DNA of 64,000 nucleotides from CAIYRG01 sp964494505 (GTDB taxonomy: Bacteria; Pseudomonadota; Alphaproteobacteria; Micropepsales; Micropepsaceae): the NCBI GenBank assembly GCA_964494505.1, contig CAZBRO010000002.1, forward strand, positions 1-64,000, given 5' to 3'. Numbering within the stretch: position 1 is the first letter of the stretch; the number at the start of each line of letters is the position of its first letter. Under the pieces are notes generated by a model, which was given only the letters and a program-made list of their open reading frames with translations, did not search any database and had not been told where the DNA came from. Position numbers and translations under genes: made by a program. This document shows positions 34,014 through 43,161 of the stretch, one piece after another.

Positions 34014-34613
34014 TCATTTCGCGGGTTGCTTGGTCTTCACCCGATGGGCGGCAAAAATGGCAATCGCCTCCTCCACCGTCGGCGCGACCTCGATCAGCTC
34101 CTTCACATGCGGGCCGGCAAAGCCGTGGGCCACGAAATGATCGATCAGCGCGAGCAGGGGCGCGAAGTAATTGTTCACGTTCACCAGGACGATGGGTTTG
34201 GCGTGCAGGTTCAATTGCGCGCCCGTGAACGCTTCGGCGAATTCATCCAGCGTGCCAAGTCCGCCCGGCAGGACCGCAAAACCGCCGGCCGCCGCGAACA
34301 TGCGTGCCTTGCGCTCGTTCATGCTCTCGGTGATCACGATTTCGGACGAGATGTTCAGCGGCGGTTCCACATGGCGAAGGAAGGATGGAATAATGCCCAG
34401 GACTTTTCCCCCTGCCTTCGACACCGCAAGCGCCACTTCGCCCATCAGGCCGATCCCGCCGCCTCCGAACACAAGGTCGAATCCCTCCTCGACCATGCGC
34501 GTGCCGAAAGCTCGCGCGGCCTCCGTATAGATGGGATCGGCGCCGTGGGATGATCCGCAAAAGACGCAAATGGTGGGATGGTGAGGCGTGAAATGGGACG
34601 GGATTTTGCTCAT
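34014..34613 (-). CDS. LOG-family protein (TIGR00730; nucleoside 5'-monophosphate phosphoribohydrolase)
   Basis: 199 residues. The signature PGGLGTLDEFAEAF is preceded by GGGGIGLMGEVA and followed by KPIVLVNVNNYF. LOG proteins cleave cytokinin riboside monophosphates or AMP-like nucleotides to free bases. It is convergent with cimA with no intergenic gap, and divergent from the Atm1-like gene. Confidence 0.92.
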   Translation of the reverse strand: MSKIPSHFTPHHPTICVFCGSSHGADPIYTEAARAFGTRMVEEGFDLVFGGGGIGLMGEVALAVSKAGGKVLGIIPSFLRHVEPPLNISSEIVITESMNERKARMFAAAGGFAVLPGGLGTLDEFAEAFTGAQLNLHAKPIVLVNVNNYFAPLLALIDHFVAHGFAGPHVKELIEVAPTVEEAIAIFAAHRVKTKQPAK

Positions 34614-34760
34614 AAATGGCTCTTAAAGGCTTGAAAAGCCAAAAATATGGCGGCCGCGACCCTTTGGGAATTGATGAAGCGGGCGCCGCCTACTAAACCT
34701 AAACCACAAGTCCGGTCCTGTGGTTCCATACCGGACAACGTGAGGAGAAACTAGGAACTC

Positions 34761-36674
34761 ATGGCTGCATATGGTTACGGCGGGCGCTCGTTGAAGGAGG
34801 GCGGCGGCAACAATGCCGCTCCGAGTTGGCAGCCGCTGGTCGAGCTGATGCCCTATCTCTGGCCGCACGGACGCCCCGACTTGAGGATCCGCGTGGTCAT
34901 CTCGATGATCTTCCTGGTGGCGACCCCGGTCGTAACCGTCGCCACCCCGATTTTCCTCGGCTACGCCATCGATAATTTGCAAGGCCGCCCCCAGGACATC
35001 GCGCTGTTCGTACCGATGGCTTTTCTCATCGCCTACGGGGTGGCGTGGATCATGAGTCAGGCGGTCGCGCAAATCCGCGACGGCATCTTCGCGAAGGTGC
35101 TTTATCACGCGCTGCGCCTCATCGCGGTGGAGACGTTCCATCATCTGCACGCGCTCTCCTTGCGCTTTCATTTACAGCGGCATACCGGCGGATTGTCGCG
35201 CATCGTGGATCGCGGCACCAAGGCTATCGACCGCCTTCTGACGCTCGCCATCTTCAACGTCTTTCCGACCGCGCTGCAGCTCATCCTCATCTGCTGGTAT
35301 CTGTGGCAGAAATTCAGCGGCTGGTTCACGCTTATTACCGCCCTCATGATCGTGGCCTATGGCTATTTCACGTTTGCGGTGACGCGCCAGCGTATCCACA
35401 TCCGCCGCGCCATGAACGATTCCGACAACGAGGCGAACAGCAAGGCTGTGGACTCGCTCCTGAATTACGAAACCGTCAAATACTTCAACGCCGAGCTGCA
35501 TGAGGAACAGCGCTTCGATTCCGCCATGGCGAAATATGCCGACGCTTCGATCATCACCCAGATTTCGCTTTCGGTGCTCAACACCGGACAGCGGGTCATT
35601 GCGGCCGCGGGCGTGATCGCGCTGATGATGCTGGCGACCTACGGGGTCAAATACGGCACCATGTCCGTCGGCAATCTGGTGATGGTCAATTCGCTGATGG
35701 TTCAGCTGTTCATTCCGCTGAATCTGCTGGGCACGGTCTATCGCGACATCTCCCAGGGCCTGATCGACATGGAGATGATGTTCAACCTGCTGCGCCGGCC
35801 GCAGGAGGTGCAGGACAAAGAGGGCGCCCAGCCGCTCGCGGTCGGCAAGGGCGAGATCGAATTCAAGAACGTGGTCTTCGCCTACGATCCGGACCGCATC
35901 GTCCTGAAAGGGGTCTCTTTCCGCGTGCCCGCGGGAAAGACGGTCGCCGTGGTGGGTCCAACGGGCGCGGGCAAATCCACCATCTCGCGCATCCTCTATC
36001 GCTTCTACGACATCCAGTCGGGCAGCGTGACCATCGACGGCCAGGACATCCGGGATGTGACGCAGGCGTCCTTGCGCCGCGCCATCGGCATCGTCCCGCA
36101 GGATACCGTCCTCTTCAACGACACCATCCGCTACAACATCGCCTATGGCCGCATCGGCGCGGGCGAGGCCGAGATTCTCGAAGCCGCGCGTCTTGCCCAG
36201 ATCGATCCCATCATCCGCGAGCTGCCGTCCGGTTATGAGAGCATGGTGGGCGAGCGCGGCCTGAAGCTCTCGGGCGGCGAGAAGCAGCGCGTCGCCATCG
36301 CCCGCACGCTGCTCAAGAACCCGCCGATCCTCCTGTTGGACGAGGCGACGTCCGCGCTCGACACGCACACCGAACGCGAAATCCAGTCCGCGCTGAAGCT
36401 GGTATCGGCGAACCGCACCACGCTCGTGATCGCGCACCGGCTCTCGACCATCATCGATGCCGACGAAATTCTGGTGCTCGACCGGGGACAGATCGTGGAG
36501 CGCGGGCGGCACGGCGAATTGGTGGCGCTGAATGGCGCGTATGCCGCGATGTGGAACCGGCAGAAGGAAGCCGCCGAAGTGCGCGAGCGTCTTCAGGCGG
36601 TGGAAGGCGATCCCGAGGATTTGCGAGGGCTCGCGACCGATCCGAAACTTCGCGTCGCCGGGGCAGCGGAGTAG
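34761..36674 (+). CDS. Atm1/HMT1-type ABC exporter (half transporter)
   Basis: 637 residues. A six-helix membrane domain (about 25-330) contains NYETVKYFNAELHEEQRFD, the marker of Atm1/ABCB7 proteins. The nucleotide-binding domain has GPTGAGKST, LSGGEKQR and ILLLDEATSALD. Relatives export glutathione-linked Fe-S precursors or heavy-metal conjugates and function as homodimers. A hairpin AACCACA...TGTGGTT (34702-34725) lies just upstream of the start. Confidence 0.92.
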   Translation: MAAYGYGGRSLKEGGGNNAAPSWQPLVELMPYLWPHGRPDLRIRVVISMIFLVATPVVTVATPIFLGYAIDNLQGRPQDIALFVPMAFLIAYGVAWIMSQAVAQIRDGIFAKVLYHALRLIAVETFHHLHALSLRFHLQRHTGGLSRIVDRGTKAIDRLLTLAIFNVFPTALQLILICWYLWQKFSGWFTLITALMIVAYGYFTFAVTRQRIHIRRAMNDSDNEANSKAVDSLLNYETVKYFNAELHEEQRFDSAMAKYADASIITQISLSVLNTGQRVIAAAGVIALMMLATYGVKYGTMSVGNLVMVNSLMVQLFIPLNLLGTVYRDISQGLIDMEMMFNLLRRPQEVQDKEGAQPLAVGKGEIEFKNVVFAYDPDRIVLKGVSFRVPAGKTVAVVGPTGAGKSTISRILYRFYDIQSGSVTIDGQDIRDVTQASLRRAIGIVPQDTVLFNDTIRYNIAYGRIGAGEAEILEAARLAQIDPIIRELPSGYESMVGERGLKLSGGEKQRVAIARTLLKNPPILLLDEATSALDTHTEREIQSALKLVSANRTTLVIAHRLSTIIDADEILVLDRGQIVERGRHGELVALNGAYAAMWNRQKEAAEVRERLQAVEGDPEDLRGLATDPKLRVAGAAE

Positions 36675-36680
36675 ACTTTG

Positions 36681-36720
36681 TATATCTTTAGGATATACTT
36701 TAGATGTCCATAGGATATAC
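36681..36720 (+). promoter_or_regulatory. Candidate mazEF autoregulatory operator
   Basis: TATATC-TTTAG-GATATA (36681-36697) is a perfect inverted repeat. TAGGATATAC occurs at 36689-36698 and again at 36711-36720, 22 bp apart, on the same face of the helix. AbrB-type antitoxins usually repress their own operon at such sites. Confidence 0.6.
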
Positions 36721-36732
36721 GAAAGATGCGCC

Positions 36733-36975
36733 ATGCAAGTTCAAATCTCCAAATGGGGCAATAGCTTAGGTGTTCGAGTCCCAAAAGACGTCGCTGCGAA
36801 ACTGGGTTTGACCGAAGGATCGCGGGTAGACGTGTCCATTGAGGGGAACCGGCTGGTGATCTCGACCCAGCGCCCGGTCTATGCGCTCGAGGAATTGCTC
36901 ATCGGTATGACTCCGGAAGCGATGCACGAAGCTTTCGACTGGGGACCGGATGTCGGGCGCGAAATCGTCGACTGA
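36733..36975 (+). CDS. mazE: AbrB/MazE-type antitoxin
   Basis: 80 residues: QISKWGNSLGVRVPKDVAAKLGL is the swapped-hairpin AbrB DNA-binding fold; the C-terminal tail (about 50-80) would wrap the toxin. The antitoxin neutralises the MazF-like protein whose gene overlaps its end by 26 bp. ATG 36733 gives the standard family N-terminus MQVQISKWGNS. Confidence 0.93.
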   Translation: MQVQISKWGNSLGVRVPKDVAAKLGLTEGSRVDVSIEGNRLVISTQRPVYALEELLIGMTPEAMHEAFDWGPDVGREIVD

Positions 36976-37309
36976 TTACGAACCCGAAGCCGGCGATCTC
37001 ATCTGGACGGATTTCGATCCGCGCATGGGGCGCGAACAGGGCGGACGGCGTCCCGCCCTCGTCGTGTCGCCGTTGGCGTTTTTTCGCGCGAGCGGATTCG
37101 TCATCGTTTGTCCTGTCACGTCACGTATCCGGCCCTTCGCAAGCAGCGTCATCTTGCCTGCAGATTTGCCGATATCCGGTGAAATTCTCACGAGCCACGT
37201 CCGCAGTATCGACACGATAGCGCGTGCAATTACGTTTACGGATTCAACGGTACCCCCTGCAATTCTCGCGGAAGTTCGCGGCAAGCTCGCCGCGTTGGTT
37301 GGCCTCTAA
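36950..37309 (+). CDS. mazF: MazF/PemK-type mRNA interferase toxin
   Basis: 119 residues. GDLIWTDFDPRMGREQGGRRPALVVSP, VCPVTSRIRPF and ILTSHVRSIDTIAR are the standard MazF segments. It cleaves RNA at short sequences when the antitoxin is degraded. The start overlaps the antitoxin gene, so the two are translated from one message. The N-terminus is slightly longer than most. Confidence 0.93.
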   Translation: MSGAKSSTDYEPEAGDLIWTDFDPRMGREQGGRRPALVVSPLAFFRASGFVIVCPVTSRIRPFASSVILPADLPISGEILTSHVRSIDTIARAITFTDSTVPPAILAEVRGKLAALVGL

Positions 37310-37377
37310 TCGTCCCCTTTTTGTCGCCCGGTCGGAGCGATGCTAGTTTGACCGGGATCAGCTCTCTGGGAGGCTTG

Positions 37378-38625
37378 ATGTTTCGGTTTGGCCCGTTTGT
37401 CCTTGCGGTCCTGCTCGTTGTCTCGGCGAGTGCGGAAGCGGCCACAAAGGCGGTTCGGTTCGGCAAATTGTGGGACGGCCACCGCACGATTACGAATGCG
37501 GTCGTGATCGTGGACGGCGACAAGATCCAAAGTGTCACCGCGAATGGTCCCGTTCCGGCGGGCGCGGAGATCGTCGATCTTTCCCGCTACACCGGCATCC
37601 CGGGCCTGATCGATTCGCATACGCACATGACGTTCTACTGGGATCGCTCGGCTGGAACCACGCCGCTGCACCAGCCTCCGCGCCACGTCGCATTGACCGT
37701 CTTTTTCTCGCAGGAGAACGCGAAGAAAACGCTGGAGGCCGGCGTCACCACGGTGCGCGATCTCACGGGCTTCGACGGCGCCGATCTGGCGCTGCGCGAT
37801 CTTATCAACCGCGGCGCGGTTGAGGGCCCGCGCATGTTCGTGTCCGGCCCCGGCATCCGCCAGGCCGCCATTCACCGCCCCGGCGTTACCGATTACGTCG
37901 CCGAAGCCGAAAAACTGACCAAAGCGATCATCGATTCCGGCGCGGATTGGGTGAAGGTTTATGGCTCGACGGGCGGCGCCGACGATGTCACGGGCGATGA
38001 GACCATCACCTATGACGAGATGAAGGCGATCATCGATACGGCCCACGCGGCCGGCAAGAAGGTCGCGGTTCATTCCTACGGTCCGGTGGGCGCGCGCGAT
38101 GCCATCCGGGCCGGCGCCGATACGCTCGAACATGCCACCGACATGGACGATACGACGATTGCCGAGCTGGTGCGGAGGAAGATCTGGTACCTCCCGACGA
38201 TCAACCACAATCAGCATTATCTCGACCGGGCCGACGATGTGTACAAATTCACGCCCGAGGCGAAAGCGAATCTGGCCAATTTCATCCAGCGCAATTTCGT
38301 CACCGCCGGGAAGGCCTACCGCGCGGGCGCGCGCATGCTGATCGGTTCGGACGCGGTTTACACCGCGTTCGGCTTGAATATGCACGAGCTGCGCTGGTTC
38401 GTGAAATTCGGGATGAGCAACGAACAGGCGCTGCAATCGGCGACCGTGCTGCCGGCCGAAATGCTCGGGCTTCAGAACAGCCTGGGCTCGGTCGCGCCGG
38501 GTTATATTGCCGACATCGTCGCGGTCGAAGGCGATCCGCTCGCCGACATCGAGGTCGTGCTCAACAATGTGCGCTGGGTGATGAAAAGCGGCACAGTCAT
38601 GGTCGATAAGACGCGCGCACGCTGA
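37378..38625 (+). CDS. Exported metal-dependent amidohydrolase (imidazolonepropionase/prolidase-like)
   Basis: 415 residues from ATG 37378, preceded by GGGAGG. Signal peptide (LAVLLVVSASAEA), metal-binding PGLIDSHTHMTF, VAVHSYGP, the HATDMDD region and LIGSDAVYTA, ending with the family's C-terminal GYIADIVAVEGDPLADI. Relatives hydrolyse Xaa-Pro dipeptides, cyclic amides or organophosphates; the substrate is not predictable. It stands alone between mazEF and the cold-shock gene. Confidence 0.88.
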   Translation: MFRFGPFVLAVLLVVSASAEAATKAVRFGKLWDGHRTITNAVVIVDGDKIQSVTANGPVPAGAEIVDLSRYTGIPGLIDSHTHMTFYWDRSAGTTPLHQPPRHVALTVFFSQENAKKTLEAGVTTVRDLTGFDGADLALRDLINRGAVEGPRMFVSGPGIRQAAIHRPGVTDYVAEAEKLTKAIIDSGADWVKVYGSTGGADDVTGDETITYDEMKAIIDTAHAAGKKVAVHSYGPVGARDAIRAGADTLEHATDMDDTTIAELVRRKIWYLPTINHNQHYLDRADDVYKFTPEAKANLANFIQRNFVTAGKAYRAGARMLIGSDAVYTAFGLNMHELRWFVKFGMSNEQALQSATVLPAEMLGLQNSLGSVAPGYIADIVAVEGDPLADIEVVLNNVRWVMKSGTVMVDKTRAR

Positions 38626-38655
38626 GCGCACCCTGAGCGCGGAAGCGCGATTTGC

Positions 38656-39216
38656 TTAACTCAGTTCGATGCGATCGACTTCGACGCCCTTCATGCCCTG
38701 GCGCGTCGAAAAACGCACCCGCTGCTCGGGCATCAGGGTCGAGACCCCCGACCGCCGAAGCGCGCTCGCATGAACATAGACGTCCGCGCCGCCCGATTCC
38801 GGCACCACGAATCCAAAGCCCTTCTGCTCGTTGAAGAACTTCACATGGCCGTCGCCCATTGGACCGCCGGCTCCGGAATCCCGCGGCGGACGATGTGGAC
38901 GCGGCCCCCCGAATCCGCCTCCGCCGCCGCCACCGCCGGGGCCGCGCGACGGCTGCGAATCCGCGGTCGTCAAATCCACGCTGTGGACATTGGTGACCTG
39001 CATGCCGCGCTGACCTTGCGCCACGTCGCAGAATACGGTTGCCCCTTGCGGCAAATCCGGCGTCGAAAGACTGGCCAGCGCCGACGCGTGACAAAATGCG
39101 TCCGACCCGTCCTCCAATGTTACAAAGCCGAAACCCTTAGTGGCATTAAACCATTTTACTGTTGCGCGCTGCGGCCCGTAGCCGGAGCGGGAACTCGAAT
39201 GATCGAAGTTTGCCAT
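38656..39216 (-). CDS. Double cold-shock-domain protein
   Basis: 186 residues with two cold-shock domains, about 17-80 and 122-185, each with RNP1 (KGFGFV) and RNP2-like (DAFCHAS / DVYVHAS) RNA-binding strands. They are joined by a Gly/Pro/Arg-rich disordered linker containing a run of eight glycines. Such tandem-CSD proteins are typical of alphaproteobacteria and act as RNA chaperones. Confidence 0.93.
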   Translation of the reverse strand: MANFDHSSSRSGYGPQRATVKWFNATKGFGFVTLEDGSDAFCHASALASLSTPDLPQGATVFCDVAQGQRGMQVTNVHSVDLTTADSQPSRGPGGGGGGGGFGGPRPHRPPRDSGAGGPMGDGHVKFFNEQKGFGFVVPESGGADVYVHASALRRSGVSTLMPEQRVRFSTRQGMKGVEVDRIELS

Positions 39217-39537
39217 GACGTGATTGCTGCGCCCTCAACCCGGAAAAACGTGCCCTGCCGGAATCTCCCCAAGCACGCGGCATTTTGCCTCTGATCAACC
39301 CCTGCGGCAAGATGGCTCCGCTCGCGTCTCGCGTTTCTGTCCAGCGCGATGGCGCACAGGCCGCCATGCTGCGCCGCTGCAGTCGAGACCACTAATAGCT
39401 TGAAAATATGAAAGAATTCATTGAAATGCGGGCTGCTCACGGGCTTCTGCCGCCCCTTTCTGCGGGGTGGACAGGATGCTATACGCAGGCGGCAAGAGCG
39501 CAGGAGATGCGCCGGGTCTACGGAGGAGAATAAGCCT
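39217..39537. other. 321-bp divergent intergenic region
   Basis: Holds the promoters of the cold-shock gene (minus) and the exported-protein gene (plus). Long 5' leaders are usual for cold-shock genes, but no defined structure or motif stands out to me beyond a good ribosome site (GGAGGAGAAT) before 39538. Confidence 0.4.
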
Positions 39538-40266
39538 TTGGCTCGAAGGTTTCGCATTCCCATGATGGGCGTTGCGGCTGCGCTCGGCGTTTTCTCCGCC
39601 GCCCACGCCGCCGGAGCCGCGGCCGGCCAGGAGATTGCGGGGGTGTGGTGGGCGACCGCCTATAGCCCGAAGATCGAGCTCGTCGGCGGAGGTGAGCTGC
39701 CCTACACAGCAGCCGGCAAAGCGGCCTACGACAAGAATCTTGCGGCGCTGAAAAGCGGCGAGTTGACCGATGCGCCGCGCCGCTTCTGCGTGCCGGACGG
39801 TATCCCGCGCATTCTCGCGACGCCCTATCCCTTCGAGGTCGTGCAGACGCCGGGGCAGACGACGCTCATTTACGAACTCAATCACGCCATCCGGGTGGTC
39901 GCGATGGATAAGCCGCTGCCCAAGGACGAGGAGCTGATCCCCTATCCCTATTACGACGGTCATTCGGCCGGCCATTGGGACGGCGATACGCTGGTGATCG
40001 AGACGGCGGGCTTCAACGACAAGACCTTCCTCGATGCCACCGGTGCGCCGCACAGCGATGCGATGAAGACGGTGGAGCGCATTCGCAAGGTCGGCAACAA
40101 CCAGCTCGAGGATGTCGTGACCGTACACGATCCCGACATGTTCATGCGGGATTGGAGCGCGCGCTTCGTCTACACCAAGCGCGACGACATCAGGCTCCAG
40201 GATTATGTCTGCGGCGAGAAGCACCGCGACATTTCCTCCGTCCGCGGTGTACGGCCTCCGCGCTGA
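39538..40266 (+). CDS. Exported protein of unknown function
   Basis: 242 residues from TTG 39538, chosen because GGAGGAGAATAAGCC precedes it. A signal peptide (MMGVAAALGVFSAAHAA) is followed by PRRFCVPDGIPR, a beta-rich part (VVQTPGQTTLIYELN) and GHSAGHWDGDTLVIETAGFND with PHSDAMKTVERI, a pattern seen in a widespread but uncharacterised group of secreted proteins. No catalytic motif is evident. Confidence 0.75.
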   Translation: MARRFRIPMMGVAAALGVFSAAHAAGAAAGQEIAGVWWATAYSPKIELVGGGELPYTAAGKAAYDKNLAALKSGELTDAPRRFCVPDGIPRILATPYPFEVVQTPGQTTLIYELNHAIRVVAMDKPLPKDEELIPYPYYDGHSAGHWDGDTLVIETAGFNDKTFLDATGAPHSDAMKTVERIRKVGNNQLEDVVTVHDPDMFMRDWSARFVYTKRDDIRLQDYVCGEKHRDISSVRGVRPPR

Positions 40267-40373
40267 CAGGCGTTTTCGCTCCCTCGCGAGCGTGGAGGGA
40301 GATCGGCCTTTTCAATTGTCGCCAAGGCTTCCGCGCTCCATGATGGCTGCAAACACGAAAGCTTCCGGCGATC

Positions 40374-41555
40374 ATGCGCGCGCTTGACGGCATCACCGTT
40401 CTGGAATTCGCCAATTACGTCAGCGGGCCCTATGCCGGCATGATGCTGGCCGACCTCGGCGCGGACGTCATAAAGATCGAATCGCCCGATGGCGGCGATC
40501 CCTTTCGCGGCTGGGGCGCGGCCGATTACAGCGCCACTTTCGGTTCGGTCAACCGCAACAAGAAGAGCGTGGTGCTCGACCTCAAATCGGCCGACGGACT
40601 CGCGGCCGCCCGCGCGCTCGCCGCCGATGCCGACGTCCTGATCGAGAATTACCGCACCGGCGCGATGGACCGGCTTGGACTTGGCTACGAGGAATTGAGC
40701 AAGGCCAATCCGAGGCTGGTCTATGCGTCCATCACCGGTTTCGGACGCGACGGTCCGTATGCGGAGCGTGCCGGCTACGACACGGTAGGCCAGGCGATGA
40801 GCGGGCTGTTGAGCGTCCTGACCGATCTATCCAAGCCGCAGCCGATGGGGATTTCGCTCTCCGATCATCTCACCGGCATGATGGCGGCATATGGGATATT
40901 GGGCGCATTGATGGCGCGCAACACGAGCGGCCGCGGCCAGCGCGTAGAGACCTCGCTGCTGGCCGCCACAATTGCGTTCCTGGGCGAGAATGCGGCGCGC
41001 TTTTTCGAAACCGGCAAGACCCCATCGCGCGAGACGCGGGCGCGTTCGGCTCAGGTCTACGCGTTCACCGATGCCAACGGGCAGGGCGTCGTGGTGCATC
41101 TGTCCTCGCCCACCAAATTCTGGCGCGGGCTGACGGAGGTGGCCGGTCACCCGGAATGGCAGGACGATGCGCGCTTCAAGACCAAGCGCGACCGCCAGGA
41201 GAATTATCGCGTGCTGCACGGGCTGCTGGCGGAAATTTTCGCCACCGAGAGCCGCGACCATTGGCTCGCCCTGTTGCAGCAGCACGATGTGCCGAGTGCG
41301 CCCATCTATACGCTCGATCAGGTGTTCGCCGACCCGCAAGTCGAGCATCTGGGTCTGATCCGGAAGATCCCGCATCCGAAGGTGGGGCATGTATCGCTGG
41401 TTTCGGGCGGCGTGACTTTGAGCGAAACGCCTGCGGAAATCCTCACGACGGCGCCTGATCTCGGTCAGCACACGGATGAAATCCTCGCCCGCATCGGTTC
41501 CTCACCCGTTTACGGGGGAGGGGGACCGCGAAGCGGTGGAGGGGGCGGGTCATGA
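40374..41555 (+). CDS. Class III CoA-transferase (CaiB/BaiF family)
   Basis: 393 residues. VLEFANYVSGPYAGMMLADLGADVIKIE opens the fold, NKKSVVLDLKS and SITGFGRDGPYAERAGYDTVGQAMSGL contain the catalytic Asp (about 136). It moves CoA between carboxylic acids. Family homology ends at HTDEILARIG; the last about 18 residues, Gly/Pro-rich, are encoded by a REP-like element that has extended the gene. Its stop overlaps the next start by ATGA. Confidence 0.93.
   Translation: MRALDGITVLEFANYVSGPYAGMMLADLGADVIKIESPDGGDPFRGWGAADYSATFGSVNRNKKSVVLDLKSADGLAAARALAADADVLIENYRTGAMDRLGLGYEELSKANPRLVYASITGFGRDGPYAERAGYDTVGQAMSGLLSVLTDLSKPQPMGISLSDHLTGMMAAYGILGALMARNTSGRGQRVETSLLAATIAFLGENAARFFETGKTPSRETRARSAQVYAFTDANGQGVVVHLSSPTKFWRGLTEVAGHPEWQDDARFKTKRDRQENYRVLHGLLAEIFATESRDHWLALLQQHDVPSAPIYTLDQVFADPQVEHLGLIRKIPHPKVGHVSLVSGGVTLSETPAEILTTAPDLGQHTDEILARIGSSPVYGGGGPRSGGGGGS
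41500..41550 (+). repeat. REP-like element inside the 3' end of the CoA-transferase gene
   Basis: CCCGTTTACGGGGGAGGGGGACCGCGAAGCGGTGGAGGGGGC matches the element at 30565-30615 in both layout and sequence, but here it is translated as a Gly-rich tail (SSPVYGGGGPRSGGGGGS). Confidence 0.75.
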
Positions 41556-42742
41556 TCGCATCCTCTCAACCCAACAGCGCCTTACGCAACCGCTGCGCCG
41601 TCGTGGGGGCGGGCAACAGCCGGCTCGGACAGGTGCCGGGTGTCTCCAGCCTCGACCTGCTGATCGAAGCGTCCGCCAATGCCCTTTTCGACGCCGGCCT
41701 GAAACCATCCGATATCGACGGCGTGATCGTGCGAGGGCCGGACGATTCCTATTGCCATCATCAGCTCGTGGGCGAGCGCTTGGGCATCAACGCGCGCTTC
41801 TCGACCACGCTCGATAATGGCGGTGCGAGCCAGATTCTTTCCGTCGCCATTGCGGCGATGGCGATTCAAGCCGGTCTTGCGACCACGGTCCTCTGCGGCT
41901 ACGGGCGGGACGCCTGGTCGCGCACCCACAAATCCGAAGAAGCGCGCGTCAAGAACCAGACGCGCCCCGACGATCAGCACGCCCGCGAATTCGGCCCCGA
42001 ATACGGCTATTTCGGCGCTGTGGCGGCGCACGCCTTCGGCGCGCAGCGGCACATGCACGAATTCGGCACCACGCGGGAGCAGTTCGCCGAAATCGCGGTC
42101 GCCTTCCGCGAGCACGCCATGCGCAATCCGGCGGCGCAGATTCGGAAACCCCTGACGGTCGAGGATTACTTCAAGGCGCGGCTTATCGTATCGCCGTTCG
42201 GCTTGTTCGATTGTTCGCTGCGCAGCGACGGGGCAGGCGCGGTGATCGTGACGAGCGCCGAGCGCGCGCGCGATCTGAAAGCGCCACCGGTGCTGATCCG
42301 CGGTTTCGGCAGCCACAACAATCTCACCGGATGGTTCGCCGGCGACAACATGATCCACACCGCCGCGAAACAGAGCGGCGAGACCGCCTATCGCATGGCG
42401 GGCATCGGCCCTGAGGATGTCGACACGGCGCAGCTCTATGATTGCTTCACCTATATGGTGCTGGTTCAGCTTGAGGATTACGGCTTCTGCGCCAAGGGCG
42501 AGGGCGGCGCCTATGTACAATCCGGTGCGTTGCGGATGGGCGGGGCGCTTCCGACCAACACTTCGGGCGGGCAGCTTTCCGAAGCCCATGTCGAGGGCAT
42601 GCTGCAGATCGTCGAAGGCGTGCGTCAGTTGCAGCACATCTATCCGGCGGGCCGGCAAGTGAAGGACGCCAACATCGCGCTGATCTCCGGTCATGGCGGC
42701 AATCAGGTGTGCCATTCGACGCTGATCCTGGAGCGCGGCTGA
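41552..42742 (+). CDS. Thiolase-like protein, lipid-transfer (SCP2/Ltp2) type without the usual active-site Cys
   Basis: 396 residues with the two-fold thiolase framework: DIDGVIVRG, GGASQILSVAIAAMAIQAG, YDCFTYMVLVQLEDYGF and GHGGNQVCHSTLIL. Where condensing thiolases have the nucleophilic Cys this protein reads STTLDNGGASQ, as in Ltp2-type proteins that act as aldolases on CoA thioesters together with a DUF35 partner. The DUF35 gene follows immediately (TGATG overlap). A retro-aldol role in acyl-CoA side-chain breakdown is inferred from that pairing. Confidence 0.85.
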   Translation: MIASSQPNSALRNRCAVVGAGNSRLGQVPGVSSLDLLIEASANALFDAGLKPSDIDGVIVRGPDDSYCHHQLVGERLGINARFSTTLDNGGASQILSVAIAAMAIQAGLATTVLCGYGRDAWSRTHKSEEARVKNQTRPDDQHAREFGPEYGYFGAVAAHAFGAQRHMHEFGTTREQFAEIAVAFREHAMRNPAAQIRKPLTVEDYFKARLIVSPFGLFDCSLRSDGAGAVIVTSAERARDLKAPPVLIRGFGSHNNLTGWFAGDNMIHTAAKQSGETAYRMAGIGPEDVDTAQLYDCFTYMVLVQLEDYGFCAKGEGGAYVQSGALRMGGALPTNTSGGQLSEAHVEGMLQIVEGVRQLQHIYPAGRQVKDANIALISGHGGNQVCHSTLILERG

Positions 42743-43161
42743 TGGAAACTCTGCGCAAGCCTATTCCGCGTCCGTCGCCGGAATCGCTTCCCTTTTGGGA
42801 AGCGGCAAAGGCGCACCGGCTTCTGCTGCCGCGCTGCAATGCCTGCGGCAGGTTCTGGTTTCCGCCGTCTAAACGCTGCCGCCATTGCCTGTCGCCCGAT
42901 TTCGCCTGGACGGAAAGCAAGGGCCGGGGCCGCATCTACAGTTTCGTCGTTTATCACCGCCCCTATCACCCCGCGTTCGAAGGCGATGTCCCTTATGTCG
43001 TCGCCGTCGTCGAATTGGACGAGGGCCCGCGCCTCCTTACCAATATCGTGGGCACGCCGCCGGAGGCCGTGCGCTGCGATGCCCATGTGCGCGTCGTCTT
43101 CGAAGAACGCGACGGCGCGATCATTCCGATGTTTTCGGCGATTGACCCGCCGGAGCAATGA
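42742..43161 (+). CDS. Zn-ribbon/OB-fold (DUF35) protein, partner of the thiolase-like protein
   Basis: 139 residues. Rubredoxin-like ribbon CNACGRFWFPPSKRCRHC (C-x2-C ... C-x2-C), then an OB fold: GRIYSFVVYHRPYHPAF and PYVVAVVELDEG. DUF35 proteins bind thiolase-like enzymes and can gate acyl-CoA entry. ATG 42742 overlaps the upstream stop; the 3' end overlaps the permease start (ATGA). Confidence 0.93.
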   Translation: METLRKPIPRPSPESLPFWEAAKAHRLLLPRCNACGRFWFPPSKRCRHCLSPDFAWTESKGRGRIYSFVVYHRPYHPAFEGDVPYVVAVVELDEGPRLLTNIVGTPPEAVRCDAHVRVVFEERDGAIIPMFSAIDPPEQ

